Shown piece by piece: positions 51,521 through 64,000 of a stretch of 64,000 nt of DNA. Origin of the DNA: Treponema sp. Marseille-Q4130 (GTDB lineage: Bacteria; Spirochaetota; Spirochaetia; Treponematales; Treponemataceae); NCBI RefSeq assembly GCF_014334325.1, contig NZ_JACSET010000013.1, forward strand, positions 1 to 64,000. The letters run 5' to 3'. Position 1 is the first letter of the stretch. Each line of letters opens with the position of its first letter. The position numbers and the translations under genes are program-made. The notes under the pieces were generated by a model. The model was given only the letters and a program-made list of their open reading frames with translations. It made no database searches and was not told where the DNA came from.

Positions 51521-52950
51521 GCAGCCTCCCGCACTTCGCGGAGAGCGCCGCCTTCGAGTACGTAGTGCGCCGTACAGAGCGCTTTCGGAAATTCCGACGA
51601 CGAAAGCACGATGACGACGGCGCCGCGATGTGCAAAGTTTAAAAGCAGCTCCTGCGTACGTTCGGCAGCTTTGCCGTCGAGTCCTTGCAGCGGCTCACAC
51701 GCAATGATCAGATTCGGATCGTTTTCGAATTCGCGCGCGAGGATCAAACGCTGCAGCATGCCGCCCGAAAGAGATGCCGCTTTTTCATCGGGCAGAATGG
51801 AAACCTTCGCTTTTTCTATCAGTCGCTTCGTATATTCGTCCGCGCTCTTTCCGCCGTACATTGCGCATAAAAGCTGTTCGATCGAAAGGTCGGGATTCGA
51901 CGCGCGGAACGTTCTGTCCGACGGGATGATAGCCGTACGGAGTTTCGCTTCGGTTCGTAAAAAATACGGCGTCCACTTTCCCGATTTGAGATCGATGCAT
52001 AAGCTTCGTTCCGCCGTTTTGATGCGGCACAATCCCGCCGTACGCGCGCTTTCCATACCCGTGATGACGTTTTCAAGCGTGCCGAGTCCGCTTTCGGGCA
52101 ATCCCTCGATGAGGGTAATGCAGCCGCTCTTCGCAGTAAATGACACGTCGAAAAGAGCCGGTCGCTTTTTCGGCCGCACGCCGATATGCTCGAACGAAAT
52201 GCAATCGTCGCCCGCCCTTTCCGCCCGAACGGCATGAAGGTGCACGGTTTCCGATTTCGTCTTCAGCGCATACAGCGCGCTCCGCTCATAATATTCGGCA
52301 CCCTTCCCCTTTTGCAACACAGTTACCGTATCGGTATAGCGAGAAGCTTCCTGCATGATGTGCGTGATGACGATGATATTCATACCCGCATCTGCAAGTT
52401 CGCGGATATTTGCATAGAGGGAAACCCTCTGTTCCCTGTCGAGCAGCGCGGACGGCTCGTCGAGGATGAGCATGAGAGGTTCGCGTATAAGGGCAGATAT
52501 GAGCGCCGTATAAAAGCGTTCGTCCCCGCCAATATGCGCGGCGAGAGCGCGGAAGTTTAAGTGCGGCGCCCATTTCGATTTTAACAATTCCGCGCGCGAA
52601 AAGATTTCACCTTTTTTGAGCTTTTTTCCCGCAGCTCCGTATTCCGTTCCGAGGAGAATGTTTTCCCATACACTGATACCGTCGGCGATGAGCGGCCTCT
52701 GACGCACACAGACGATACCTGAGCGAAGAGCATCGCGCGGAGAAGAAAAATGTACGGCCTTTCCGTCGATGAGGATCGTACCGCCGTCGGCTTCGAGCGC
52801 GCCGCTTAAAATAGCCGCCGTCGTCGATTTTCCCGCGCCGTTTTCTCCGAGCAGCGCGTGAATCATACCGCCCTGAAAGACGAGGGAAATGTCGTCGAGT
52901 ACCGTTTTGTGCAGATACCGCTTGGAAATATGTTCGAGCGCAACGTTCAT
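51517..52950 (-). CDS. ABC importer ATPase with two nucleotide-binding domains (riboflavin/nucleoside type)
   Basis: 477 residues, two ATPase halves fused as in RbsA/NupO/RfuB. The first half has Walker A 'GENGAGKST' and Walker B 'LILDEPSALLD', but its signature is degenerate ('HIGGDERFY'). The second half has a poor Walker A ('GLPESGLGTLENV') but an intact signature 'LSGGMLQRLILAR' and 'LIIACEPLQGLD'. So one composite ATP site is canonical and the other is not. No ribosome-binding site is visible before the ATG at 52950, 29 bases behind the binding-protein gene. Confidence 0.88.
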   Translation of the reverse strand: MNVALEHISKRYLHKTVLDDISLVFQGGMIHALLGENGAGKSTTAAILSGALEADGGTILIDGKAVHFSSPRDALRSGIVCVRQRPLIADGISVWENILLGTEYGAAGKKLKKGEIFSRAELLKSKWAPHLNFRALAAHIGGDERFYTALISALIREPLMLILDEPSALLDREQRVSLYANIRELADAGMNIIVITHIMQEASRYTDTVTVLQKGKGAEYYERSALYALKTKSETVHLHAVRAERAGDDCISFEHIGVRPKKRPALFDVSFTAKSGCITLIEGLPESGLGTLENVITGMESARTAGLCRIKTAERSLCIDLKSGKWTPYFLRTEAKLRTAIIPSDRTFRASNPDLSIEQLLCAMYGGKSADEYTKRLIEKAKVSILPDEKAASLSGGMLQRLILAREFENDPNLIIACEPLQGLDGKAAERTQELLLNFAHRGAVVIVLSSSEFPKALCTAHYVLEGGALREVREAA

Positions 52951-52979
52951 AGTAAATTAATTAATAAAAATTTGTCATG

Positions 52980-53993
52980 TCAATTTTGCGGAAGAACGAG
53001 CGTACCGTTTTCTATGCTCGCGACGACGTCACGCATCTTTGCGCGCATTTCATCCGTGACCGCTTCGTTTTTGTGATCCGGCGCATCCTGCACAAAGTGC
53101 ACGAAGCCGTCCGCGACGCCGACGGTTTTCGCCGTACCCCATTCGGTTTTTCCTGCAAGGTAATCGACCGTTACGTTTTCCGCCATCTTCGATTGATCGA
53201 GCGGTGTGCACGATATGATATTGTCCGGCGCACGATCGAAACTCGCGTTATCGAAAAATGCGAGATATTTTCCCTTTTCCTTCGCCGCGTTGATGACGCC
53301 TTGCGATGCCCCTCCGCAGATCGGAAGAATCACATCGACTCCGGAAGAGTACATCGCGTTTGCAAATTCGGCGCCCTTCGTCGCATCGTACCAGTTACCG
53401 ACGACGCGGAAATCGACTGTCGTACCCGGGCAAGCAGCTTCCGCGCCTTCTTTGTAGCCCGGAACTATGACGCCGTTCATGACCGGATATTCCTGCCCCG
53501 CAATGAGACCTATCTTTTTAGACTTCGACATGAGGCCCGCCATATAGCCTGTCATATACGACTGTTCGTGCTGATTGTAGCGTACGGTTGCGACCGACGA
53601 GTTTCCCGACTTATAGGCGTCGAGAAGGATAAACTTTTGATTCGGAAACTGCACGGTAAGCGGTTCGACGAGTTCCGGCAGAGACGGGTTCGACGAAATG
53701 ATGACGCTGTATTTTTGCTCCGCTGCGAGGGCGGTGAGCTTTGCCGACCATTCGGCTTGGTTTGTTCCCGCTTCGAGTACCGTGACTGAAGCCTGTGCGC
53801 TTCCGTCTTTTCCGTCGTTATACGAAGCGACGGCATGCTGTACGCCTTCGGCGAGCATCGCGTAGATGGGGCTGTCGGCTATGATACCCGGCACAAAGAC
53901 TGCAACTGATAAAGTTTGTGTTTTTTTTGCACCGCACGAAAACAAAGCGAAGGCGAATGCGGCAAAAACTGCAGCATATATCGATTTTTTCAT
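52980..53993 (-). CDS. BMP-family substrate-binding lipoprotein
   Basis: 337 residues. The signal peptide ends in a lipobox 'LFSCGA' with Cys20, so it is anchored to the inner membrane. The fold is the BMP/PnrA type: 'VAVFVPGIIADSPIYAMLAE', 'YSVIISSNPSLPELV', 'FDNASFDRAPDNIISCTPLD'. In T. pallidum two BMP proteins are known: PnrA binds purine nucleosides and RfuA binds riboflavin. The 'FVPGI...SPIY' opening resembles RfuA more than the 'D.SFN' opening of PnrA, so riboflavin is my first guess. No FMN riboswitch is seen upstream. It is the first gene of its operon behind a near-consensus promoter. Confidence 0.85.
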   Translation of the reverse strand: MKKSIYAAVFAAFAFALFSCGAKKTQTLSVAVFVPGIIADSPIYAMLAEGVQHAVASYNDGKDGSAQASVTVLEAGTNQAEWSAKLTALAAEQKYSVIISSNPSLPELVEPLTVQFPNQKFILLDAYKSGNSSVATVRYNQHEQSYMTGYMAGLMSKSKKIGLIAGQEYPVMNGVIVPGYKEGAEAACPGTTVDFRVVGNWYDATKGAEFANAMYSSGVDVILPICGGASQGVINAAKEKGKYLAFFDNASFDRAPDNIISCTPLDQSKMAENVTVDYLAGKTEWGTAKTVGVADGFVHFVQDAPDHKNEAVTDEMRAKMRDVVASIENGTLVLPQN

Positions 53994-54017
53994 AAAACAG
54001 TAAACCTCTTGCCGACA

Positions 54018-54046
54018 AATATAGTTTTATATAAAACTTTTGTCAA
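54018..54046 (-). promoter_or_regulatory. BMP importer promoter
   Basis: A perfect TTGACA (54041-54046) and TATATT (54018-54023) 17 bases apart. The spacer contains GTTTTATATAAAAC, a palindrome that could be an operator. Confidence 0.7.
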
Positions 54047-54128
54047 GCCGTAGCAGAATAAAAAAACGCTGACGCCCGCGACGCACACCCGACAGGGGGC
54101 GCACGCACACTCCCCCTCCGCCGCACAT

Positions 54129-54159
54129 AAAAAAACGCCGCCCACGGACGTGAGCGGCG
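54129..54159 (-). terminator. Terminator of the rpsL-rpsG unit
   Basis: Minus strand CGCCGCtCAC-loop-GTGgGCGGCG followed by seven T residues, about 30 bases after the rpsG stop. A strong intrinsic terminator. Confidence 0.85.
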
Positions 54160-54189
54160 CGCTTTGAAAGATTTTCGGTTCGCCAAAAA

Positions 54190-54660
54190 CTACCAGCGGT
54201 AGTGCGCGAACGCTTTGTTCGCTTCGGCCATTTTGTGCGTATCTTCTTTTTTCTTGAACGCGGTGCCCGTGCTGTTGTACGCATCGAGCAGTTCGGCGGC
54301 AAGCGTTTCGGCCATGCCGTGTCCGTTTCTGTTGCGCGCAGCGGTGATAATCCAGCGCATCGCAAGCGCTTCTTTGCGCACGTCGCGGATTTCCACCGGA
54401 ACCTGATATGTTGCGCCTCCGACGCGGCGGGATTTTACTTCCACCATCGGCTTGACGTTTTCGAGCGCTTTCAAAAACACTTCGAGCGGATCTTTGTCGG
54501 TTTTCGCTTTTAAATTATCCATCGCCGTGTACATGAGGCGCTTGCACGTTTCTTTTTTGCCCTGCAACATCATACGCGTGATGAATTTCGAAACGACTTT
54601 GCTGTTGTATTTTACGTCCGGCATAACGGGACGGTCGATCGATTTTTTATGTCTTCCCAT
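54190..54660 (-). CDS. rpsG: 30S ribosomal protein S7
   Basis: 156 residues, standard. '[20 protein letters not shown]', '[20 protein letters not shown]' and '[20 protein letters not shown]' are family blocks. S7 binds the 3' major domain of 16S rRNA and, in E. coli, represses its operon. Here it is the second gene after rpsL and is followed by a terminator, so fusA and tuf are not in the unit. Confidence 0.97.
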   Translation of the reverse strand: MGRHKKSIDRPVMPDVKYNSKVVSKFITRMMLQGKKETCKRLMYTAMDNLKAKTDKDPLEVFLKALENVKPMVEVKSRRVGGATYQVPVEIRDVRKEALAMRWIITAARNRNGHGMAETLAAELLDAYNSTGTAFKKKEDTHKMAEANKAFAHYRW

Positions 54661-54674
54661 TTTCCGTTCCTCCG

Positions 54675-55049
54675 TTAGGCTTTAGCGCGTTTTGCACCGT
54701 ATTTCGATCGGCCGCGTTTGCGTCCGTCGACACCGAGCGTATCCTTCGTACCGCGGATGATGTGATAGCGCACACCCGGCAAATCCTTTACACGTCCGCC
54801 GCGCACGAGCACGACCGAGTGTTCCTGCAAATTATGTCCGATGCCCGGAATGTATGCGGTCACTTCCATACCGTTGCTGAGGCGCACACGCGCGATTTTC
54901 CGAAGCGCGGAATTCGGTTTTTTCGGCGTCATCGTCATAACACGAGTGCACACGCCGCGTTTTTGCGGACACGAATCGAGAGCGGGCGCTTTCGTTCTGT
55001 TTGCGCTCGACTTGCGTCCCTGATGAATCAACTGATTAATTGTAGGCAT
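54675..55049 (-). CDS. rpsL: 30S ribosomal protein S12
   Basis: 124 residues. '[18 protein letters not shown]' and '[19 protein letters not shown]' hold the decoding-centre lysines (E. coli Lys42 and Lys87 equivalents), both of the streptomycin-sensitive type. It has its own promoter 100 bases upstream and a leader hairpin. Confidence 0.97.
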   Translation of the reverse strand: MPTINQLIHQGRKSSANRTKAPALDSCPQKRGVCTRVMTMTPKKPNSALRKIARVRLSNGMEVTAYIPGIGHNLQEHSVVLVRGGRVKDLPGVRYHIIRGTKDTLGVDGRKRGRSKYGAKRAKA

Positions 55050-55116
55050 TGCCTATCTCCTATCGCAATAATTAATAATCTTTAACAAAATCCCGGTCAG
55101 CACCCCGGAACACAAG

Positions 55117-55141
55117 CCCTCGTTATCCTGAAAAACGAGGG
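55117..55141 (-). promoter_or_regulatory. Hairpin at the 5' end of the rpsL mRNA
   Basis: CCCTCGTT-loop-AACGAGGG is an eight-base perfect stem only a few bases downstream of the predicted transcription start. No T-run follows. It could stabilise the mRNA or take part in feedback by a ribosomal protein. Confidence 0.5.
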
Positions 55142-55147
55142 AATTAT

Positions 55148-55177
55148 ATCATACTTCATTCCCTCATCTCTCGTCAA
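55148..55177 (-). promoter_or_regulatory. rpsL promoter
   Basis: TTGACG (55172-55177) and TATGAT (55148-55153) 18 bases apart, with a further TATAAT (55143-55148) overlapping. It starts immediately after the rpoC stop, so rpsL-rpsG can be transcribed independently of rpoBC. Confidence 0.65.
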
Positions 55178-55181
55178 TAGC

Positions 55182-58100
55182 TCAATCGGCTTCCGGCTCT
55201 TCCGCATCGAGCGCGGCATCCTCTTCGGTCATGCGCAGCGCTTCCTGCTCTTTTTCGATACGGCGACGTTCGAGAATTTCAGCCATCTGAATATCCAAAT
55301 CTTTGTCGCTTCCGTCGAAGAGTTTGATATTGCGGTAGTTTCTGATGCCCGTTCCCGCGGGGATCATGTGGCCGATCGCAACGTTTTCTTTGATGCCGTG
55401 CAGATAATCGGTCGAACCGGAAATCGCGGCGTTCGTGAGCACCCTCGTCGTCTCCTGGAACGATGCCGCCGAAATAAAGGAATCGACGCCGAGAGAGGCT
55501 TTTGTGATTCCTTGGAACATCGGTCTGCCGGTAGCGGGCTCTCCGCCTTCATCTTTGACCCGTTTGTTCTCTTCGTGGAATTTGTATTTATCCACCTGCT
55601 GACCGTAAATAAAGTTCGTATCGCCGACCGTGACGATTTTCACTTTGCGCAGCATCTGCCGCACGATGATACCGATGTGCTTGTCGTTGATATCGACGCC
55701 CTGAGCGCGGTACACCTGCTGGATTTCATCCATGAGGTAATTCTGCAGCGCGTTTTCACCGAGTATGGCAAGGATGTCGTGCGGGCTCGGTGAACCGTCG
55801 CACAACGGCTCTCCCGCTTCCACATGGTCGCCGTCGCGCACGAGCATACGCTTGTTCATCGGAACGGCGTGCGCTTCCTGTTTGCCGAATTCGTCTTCGA
55901 CCGTCACCATACGCTTGCCTTTGATGATCCCCTTGAATTTGACAAGGCCGGAAATATTTGCGAGCACGCACGGATTTTTCGGTTTACGCGCTTCGAAGAG
56001 TTCGGAAACGCGCGGAAGACCGCCGGTGATATCGCTCGATTTCGCGGCGACTTTCGGCAATCTTGCAAGCGTAACGCCCGCGGAGATCTGCTTTTTGTCA
56101 TCGACGTTGAGGACGGCACCCGCCGGCAGATAATAGCTTCCGAGTTCGTTGCCCGCTTCGTCGGTGATGAGGATGCGCGGCTGTTTTACGTCCAAGTGCA
56201 AATCGGTGATGATGCGTTCGATGTTTCCCGTCTGTATATCGTGCCGCTCTTCGAGCGTCGATCCGACGATGATATCTTCGAAGTGTACGTAGCCGTCGCT
56301 TTCGGCGATGATCGGTTCGCTGAACGGATCGAACTCGCCGATGGGTTTTCCCGCCGAGACGATATCGCCCGTTTTAACATAGATCGTCGAACCGTTTGCG
56401 ATTTCGACTTTTACTTCGCTGCTCGTCAAATAGACCGTATCGCCGATGATCATTACCTTTGCGTCGGCGGCTGCTTTTACTTCTCCGCTTTTCATCGTCA
56501 TGACGACGCTGCCCTTTAAGATGCGGCCGCCGTCTTTTACTTTGACGGACGCGTCTTTTCCGATTTTGATTTCGTCGATGATGCGGATGACGGTCATAAA
56601 GCCTTTACGCGTAAAGAGCCACTTGCCGCCTTTTATCTCTACGTGCGTACCCGTGATGTCTTTGATAAAGGCGTTGAATTTGAGAACGATGTGGTTTTCT
56701 TCCGTCGTCTTTTCGGCAGCCCCTCCCGAGTGGAAGGTCCTGAGCGTAAGCTGCGTACCCGGCTGTCCGATCGACTGAGCGGCGATGATACCGACGGCTT
56801 CTCCGATTTCGACGATTTTGTTCCGCGCGAGGTTCTGTCCGTAGCAGCGCACGCAGATGCCGTGGTGCGCTTCGCACGTGAGTACGGTGCGCAGCTTTAC
56901 TTTTTCTACGCCCGCTTCATCGATCTTTTTCGCCAAATCTCCGTCGATATAGCGGTTGACGTCGCACAAGAGTTCTCCGGTAATCGGATGGATGACGCGC
57001 TCTATCGTGTAGTGCCCCACGATGCGCTCGGCAAGCGGGACGATCACTTCGTCTCCGTCTTCGATCGCCGCATAGTCGATGCCGTTTATCGTACCGCAGT
57101 CGTCTTCGTTGACGACGACGTCCTGCGCAACGTCGACGAGCCGCCGCGTCATATAACCTGCGTCCGCGGTTTTGAGCGCGGTATCGGACAAACCTTTTCG
57201 AGCGCCGTTCGTCGAAATAAAGAATTCGATAACGGACAAACCTTCTTTAAAGTTCGAGCGGATCGGCAGTTCGATGATGTCGCCGTTCGGTTTTGCCATA
57301 AGACCGCGCATCGCCGCAAGCTGCGAAATCTGTTTCGGAGAACCGCGCGCGCCAGACTTTGCCATCATATAGATCGTGTTGAAGCCGTCTTTGTCTTTGG
57401 CGAGGTTGTCCATCATTATCTTTGAAAGTTCGTCGTTCGTTCTCGCCCACAAGTCGGTAACTTTTTGATAGCGCTCTTCGGCGGTGATGATACCTTTCGA
57501 ATACTGTCCGACGATCTCTTCGACTTCTTTGTTCGCTTTGTCGACCATCTTTTTCTTTTCGTCGGGAACGAGGATATCGTCCATGGAGAGCGTCGCGCCG
57601 TAGAACGTCGCATTTTTATAGCCGCACGCTTTGATCGCGTCGAGCATCTTTATCGTGAGCCAGGGGCCCTTCGTGTGATACACGTGCTCGATCATTTTGC
57701 GCAGCTTTTTGTCGTCCATCTGCTCGTTCACGTAGTCGACTTCGTCCGGCATCTCTTCGTTGAATGCGAGGATGCCCGCCGTCGTTTCGATCACTTTGCC
57801 GTTGTACGGAGCCTTTTGGACGGGCGCTTTGATCGCCGCCTGCCATTCGATGCTGCCGTATTCGGCGGCCATACGCGCTTCGTCGCTCGAACTGAAGCGC
57901 CTGCCGGTACCCTTCGCATTCGGCTTGACCGACGTCATATAGTAGATGCCGAGCACCATGTCCTGAGACGGGTAGACGATCGTATTGCCGTTTGCGGGAT
58001 CAAGCAGGTTGCGCGCCGAAAGCATGAGCGTCCAGCACTCCATCTGCGCCGCCTGCGTCAGCGGCACGTGGATCGCCATCTGGTCGCCGTCGAAGTCCGC

Positions 58101-59433
58101 GTTGAACGATTTGCACGCGAGCGGGTGCAGTTTGATCGCTTTGCCTTCGACGAGTATCGGTTCGAATGCGAGGATGCCGAGCCGGTGCAGCGTCGGCGCG
58201 CGGTTCAGCATAACCGGATGTTCGCGCACGACTTCATCGAGGATCGCGTACACTTCCGGAGATTCCTGTTCGACAAGCGTTTTCGCTTTTTTGATATTGA
58301 ACACGACGTCTTTATCGACAAGCTTTTTCATGATAAAGGGCTTGAAGAGTTCGAGCGCCATCTTTGTCGGAAGTCCGCACTGCCACAAATGCAGTTCCGG
58401 TCCGACGACGATGACCGAACGCCCCGAATAATCGACGCGCTTTCCGAGCAGGTTTTGGCGGAATCGTCCCTGCTTTCCTTTAAGCATATCGCTGATCGAT
58501 TTGAGCGGACGGTTCGACGCGCCCTTTACGACGCGCTTTCGCTTGCTGTTGTCGAAGAGCGCATCGACGGCTTCCTGCAGCATACGCTTTTCGTTTCTGA
58601 TGATGATATCGGGAGCCGAAAGCTGCTGAAGTCTCTTTAAACGGTTGTTGCGGTTTATGACGCGACGGTAGAGATCGTTTAAGTCGGACGTTGCAAAGCG
58701 GCCGCCGTCGAGCTGCACCATGGGGCGGAGATCCGGCGGGATGACGGGAATGACGTCCAAAATCATCCAGCTCGCTTTGTTGCCCGATTCGCGGAAATGC
58801 TCGACGATTTCGATGCGCTTTAAAAGCCGCTTATCGCTCTTTTCGCCCTTTTCGATCATCTTCGCGCGGAGTTCTGCGGCGAGGGCGTCGAGGTCGAGCC
58901 CTTCGAGCAGCGTTTTGATCGCTTCGGCGCCCATATCCGCGGTAAAGGTTTCGCCGTAGCGTTCACGCGCTTCGTTGTATTCGTCTTCGGTCAAAAGCTG
59001 CATCTTTTTCAAATCGGTGTCGCCCGGCTCTATGACGATGTACTTTTCGTAATAAAGCACCGAGCGCAAAGCCGCAACCTGCAGATCGAGCAGGAGTCCC
59101 ATGCGGCTCGGCACCGAGCGGTAGTACCAGATATGGCTCACCGGAGCTGCAAGCTCGATATGTCCCGTGCGTTCGCGGCGCACTTTAAAATCGGTCACTT
59201 CGACGCCGCAGCGGTCGCAGATGACGCCCTTATAGCGGATCGATTTGAATTTTCCGCAATAGCATTCCCATTCTTTTGTCGTACCGAAAATGCGTTCGCA
59301 AAAGAGTCCGTCTTTTTCCGGACGCAGCGTACGGTAATTTATCGTTTCGGGTTTTTTCACTTCGCCGTACGACCACGCGCGGATCGTATCGGGAGAAGCG
59401 AGTTTTATTTTAAGGCTGTCGAAATCCTGAATA

Positions 59434-59441
<8 letters not shown>
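55182..59441 (-). CDS. rpoC: RNA polymerase beta' subunit
   Basis: 1419 residues from the ATG at 59441, which has AAGGAG at seven bases and overlaps the rpoB stop by eight bases. The N-terminal zinc site is '[19 protein letters not shown]'; the catalytic '[12 protein letters not shown]' (about residue 447-458) carries the three Mg-binding Asp residues; the second zinc cluster is '[15 protein letters not shown]'. The bridge helix and trigger loop regions are recognisable ('[19 protein letters not shown]', '[17 protein letters not shown]'). The C-terminus is acidic ('[14 protein letters not shown]'). Confidence 0.98.
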
Positions 59442-62985
<3,544 letters not shown>

Positions 62986-63280
62986 CTGGTTCCTCTATGT
63001 GCAGTCGAGCGTTCTTTCGCTACAAGGAGAAACTCTCCTCAGCACGAAAGGCGCCTCGTGTTTCCGTGTTGACTCGGAAACGGCGGGTGTGCCGCGAAAC
63101 GGCGGAAAAGCGCACAGGATACATTCAAGCGCGCTTCGATTCCGCCTTTTTTCGTAGGCATTTCAATCGTTCGGAAAATCGAGAAAACCGCCCGAAAACC
63201 GAAATCTTCGAACGGCTTCGTTTCCGTGCGGAAGCCTCAAAAAAATCGATTTTTCAAGGCTTCCGTCAGATGCAAATTGC
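62986..63280 (-). promoter_or_regulatory. rplL-rpoB spacer with processing-type hairpin
   Basis: At 63230-63264 the sequence GGAAGCCT..AAAAATCGATTTTT..AGGCTTCC forms a nearly unbroken stem of about 16 pairs. No T-run follows it. Further down, AAGGAG-AAA-CTCTCCT (about 63037-63053) and a TTTCCG...CGGAAA pair lie closer to rpoB. In E. coli the same spacer has an attenuator and an RNase III site that set the high L7/L12 to beta ratio; I infer the same role here. No gene is seen. Confidence 0.55.
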
Positions 63281-63664
63281 TTATTTTTTGCTTGCGGTAC
63301 CGCCGGCTTCCGTGAGCTGGGCGATGATCTTGTCGGCATCCGCTTTGCTGACGCCTTCTTTGACGACTTTCGGAGCGCCTTCGACGAGCGTCTTCGCTTC
63401 TCCCAAGCCCAGTCCCGTGATTTCGCGGATCGCTTTGATAACCGGAATCTTTTTCGCCGGATCGAATTTTTCGAGCGTGATCGTAAAGTCGCTCTGCTCT
63501 TCGTCCGCCGCTCCGCCTGCTGCGCCGGGAGCTGCCGCAACTGCTACGGGTGCTGCCGCCGTAACGCCGAATTTTTCTTCCATCGCTTTGACGAGATCGG
63601 CTGCCTGCTGAACCGTCATGTTCGCAATCGCGTCGAGAATCTCTTCATTCGTAAGTGCTGCCAT
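63281..63664 (-). CDS. rplL: 50S ribosomal protein L7/L12
   Basis: 127 residues. The N-terminal dimer domain ('[20 protein letters not shown]'), Ala-rich hinge ('[18 protein letters not shown]') and C-terminal domain ('[20 protein letters not shown]', 'EAGGTASKK') are standard. It forms the multi-copy stalk that recruits elongation factors. GGAG precedes the ATG. Confidence 0.98.
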   Translation of the reverse strand: MAALTNEEILDAIANMTVQQAADLVKAMEEKFGVTAAAPVAVAAAPGAAGGAADEEQSDFTITLEKFDPAKKIPVIKAIREITGLGLGEAKTLVEGAPKVVKEGVSKADADKIIAQLTEAGGTASKK

Positions 63665-63883
63665 ATTATCTTCTCCTAAAAAATAATAATTATTCGCCCC
63701 GTACGGAGCGATTCCGGCTTTGTCTTTTTAAAAAGACGACCGGTTTTATGCGGACAGTCGACAGCAATGAAGCCTGACCGCAGTTTATACACACAGTGCG
63801 GGGATTCTGCAGAACGCAGCCCCCGTATACACCTTGTACGCACGAAACGCGCACATCGAAATCCGGTATATACCGGAAAAGAG
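63665..63883 (-). other. rplJ-rplL spacer with inverted repeats
   Basis: No gene is seen. Two perfect palindromes occur: TCCGGTATATACCGGA (63862-63877), seven bases after the rplJ stop, and GTCTTTTTAAAAAGAC (63722-63737). GGGG.TGC...GCA..CCCC lies between them. They may protect or process the mRNA between the two stalk genes. Confidence 0.5.
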
Positions 63884-64000
63884 TTACGCTTCGGGAGCGG
63901 CTTCCGCTTTCGGAGCTTCGGCTGCCGCATCGGATCTCGGAGCATCCGGTGAAGCATCTCCTCCTGCCGCTTTTTTGTCGACATAGGCCTGCAGCGTCGC
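63884..64000 (-). CDS. rplJ: 50S ribosomal protein L10, C-terminal part
   Basis: The last 38 residues before the stop at 63884-63886: 'ATLQAYVDKKAAGGDASPDA' and an Ala/Glu/Pro-rich tail ending 'AEAAPEA'. The gene begins outside the window. The position directly before rplL and the helical 'L.AYVDKK' end support L10, the base of the L7/L12 stalk. Confidence 0.75.
   Translation of the reverse strand, partial: ATLQAYVDKKAAGGDASPDAPRSDAAAEAPKAEAAPEA

Noticed and set aside
53994-54120. FMN riboswitch before the BMP importer, as might be expected for riboflavin uptake.
   Set aside because: The predicted leader is too short and lacks the AGGGGC-type conserved blocks.

Overview
The window looks like the chromosome of a treponeme (Spirochaetota) of moderate GC content, probably an oral or gut Treponema. 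The reasons are a spirochaete-type motility operon running from flbD and motA to fliA, a FliY-like FliN, FliM/FlhA/FlhB of spirochaete layout, and an RpoB with Asn in place of Ser at the rifampicin-site position equivalent to E. coli 531. There is no phage, insertion sequence, CRISPR array, tRNA or rRNA that I can support. Most genes are on the minus strand.

Layout. 1-320 has no gene; 321-766 is a 5'-truncated WYL-regulator remnant. 833-3638 (+) holds a receiver/HATPase/cNMP-binding regulator and an NFACT (RqcH-like) protein. 3712-7026 (-) has a DEAD-box helicase and a PAP2 phosphatase. 7067-7414 is a decayed BrnT/BrnA-type toxin-antitoxin pair with a one-base frameshift. galM (7625-8686) lies behind the end of the motility operon. 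8746-26314 (-) is one long motility operon: flbD-motA-motB-fliL-fliM-fliN-fliO-fliP-fliQ-fliR-flhB-flhA-flhF-flhG, a structured spacer, a membrane protein, fliA, fapA and two small genes. A divergent two-component pair and a GAF/HD-GYP phosphodiesterase follow (26572-30106, +).

30208-32487 (-) is infC-rpmI-rplT continuing into zapB-like, zapA and yaiI genes, linking translation to division. Divergent from infC is a hen1-pnkp RNA-repair cassette (32767-36826, +) with its own good promoter. 36988-42816 (+) is an envelope operon: an RND/MMPL exporter, a LolA-like periplasmic protein and an outer-membrane barrel, with two tandem copies of a highly structured intergenic element between the first two genes. 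42946-47409 (-) is an Fe3+/spermidine-type ABC importer with a structured spacer before its binding protein and a terminator in its leader. leuA (47723-49405, -) has what looks like a peptide-controlled attenuator. 49690-53993 (-) is a BMP-family (riboflavin or nucleoside) importer. 54190-64000 (-) is the rplJ-rplL-rpoB-rpoC then rpsL-rpsG information-processing block.

The strongest candidate for something undescribed is the intergenic element seen at 13.2-13.6 kb, twice at 39.9-40.4 kb, and in a looser form at 44.1-44.4 kb. The sequences of its stems change between copies but the pairing is kept, and every copy places a long terminal hairpin directly before a Shine-Dalgarno-like GGAGG. The leuA leader, the RNA-repair cassette and the DFG-repeat link between exporter and barrel are the next most interesting. 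All calls come from reading the sequence; no database search was run.
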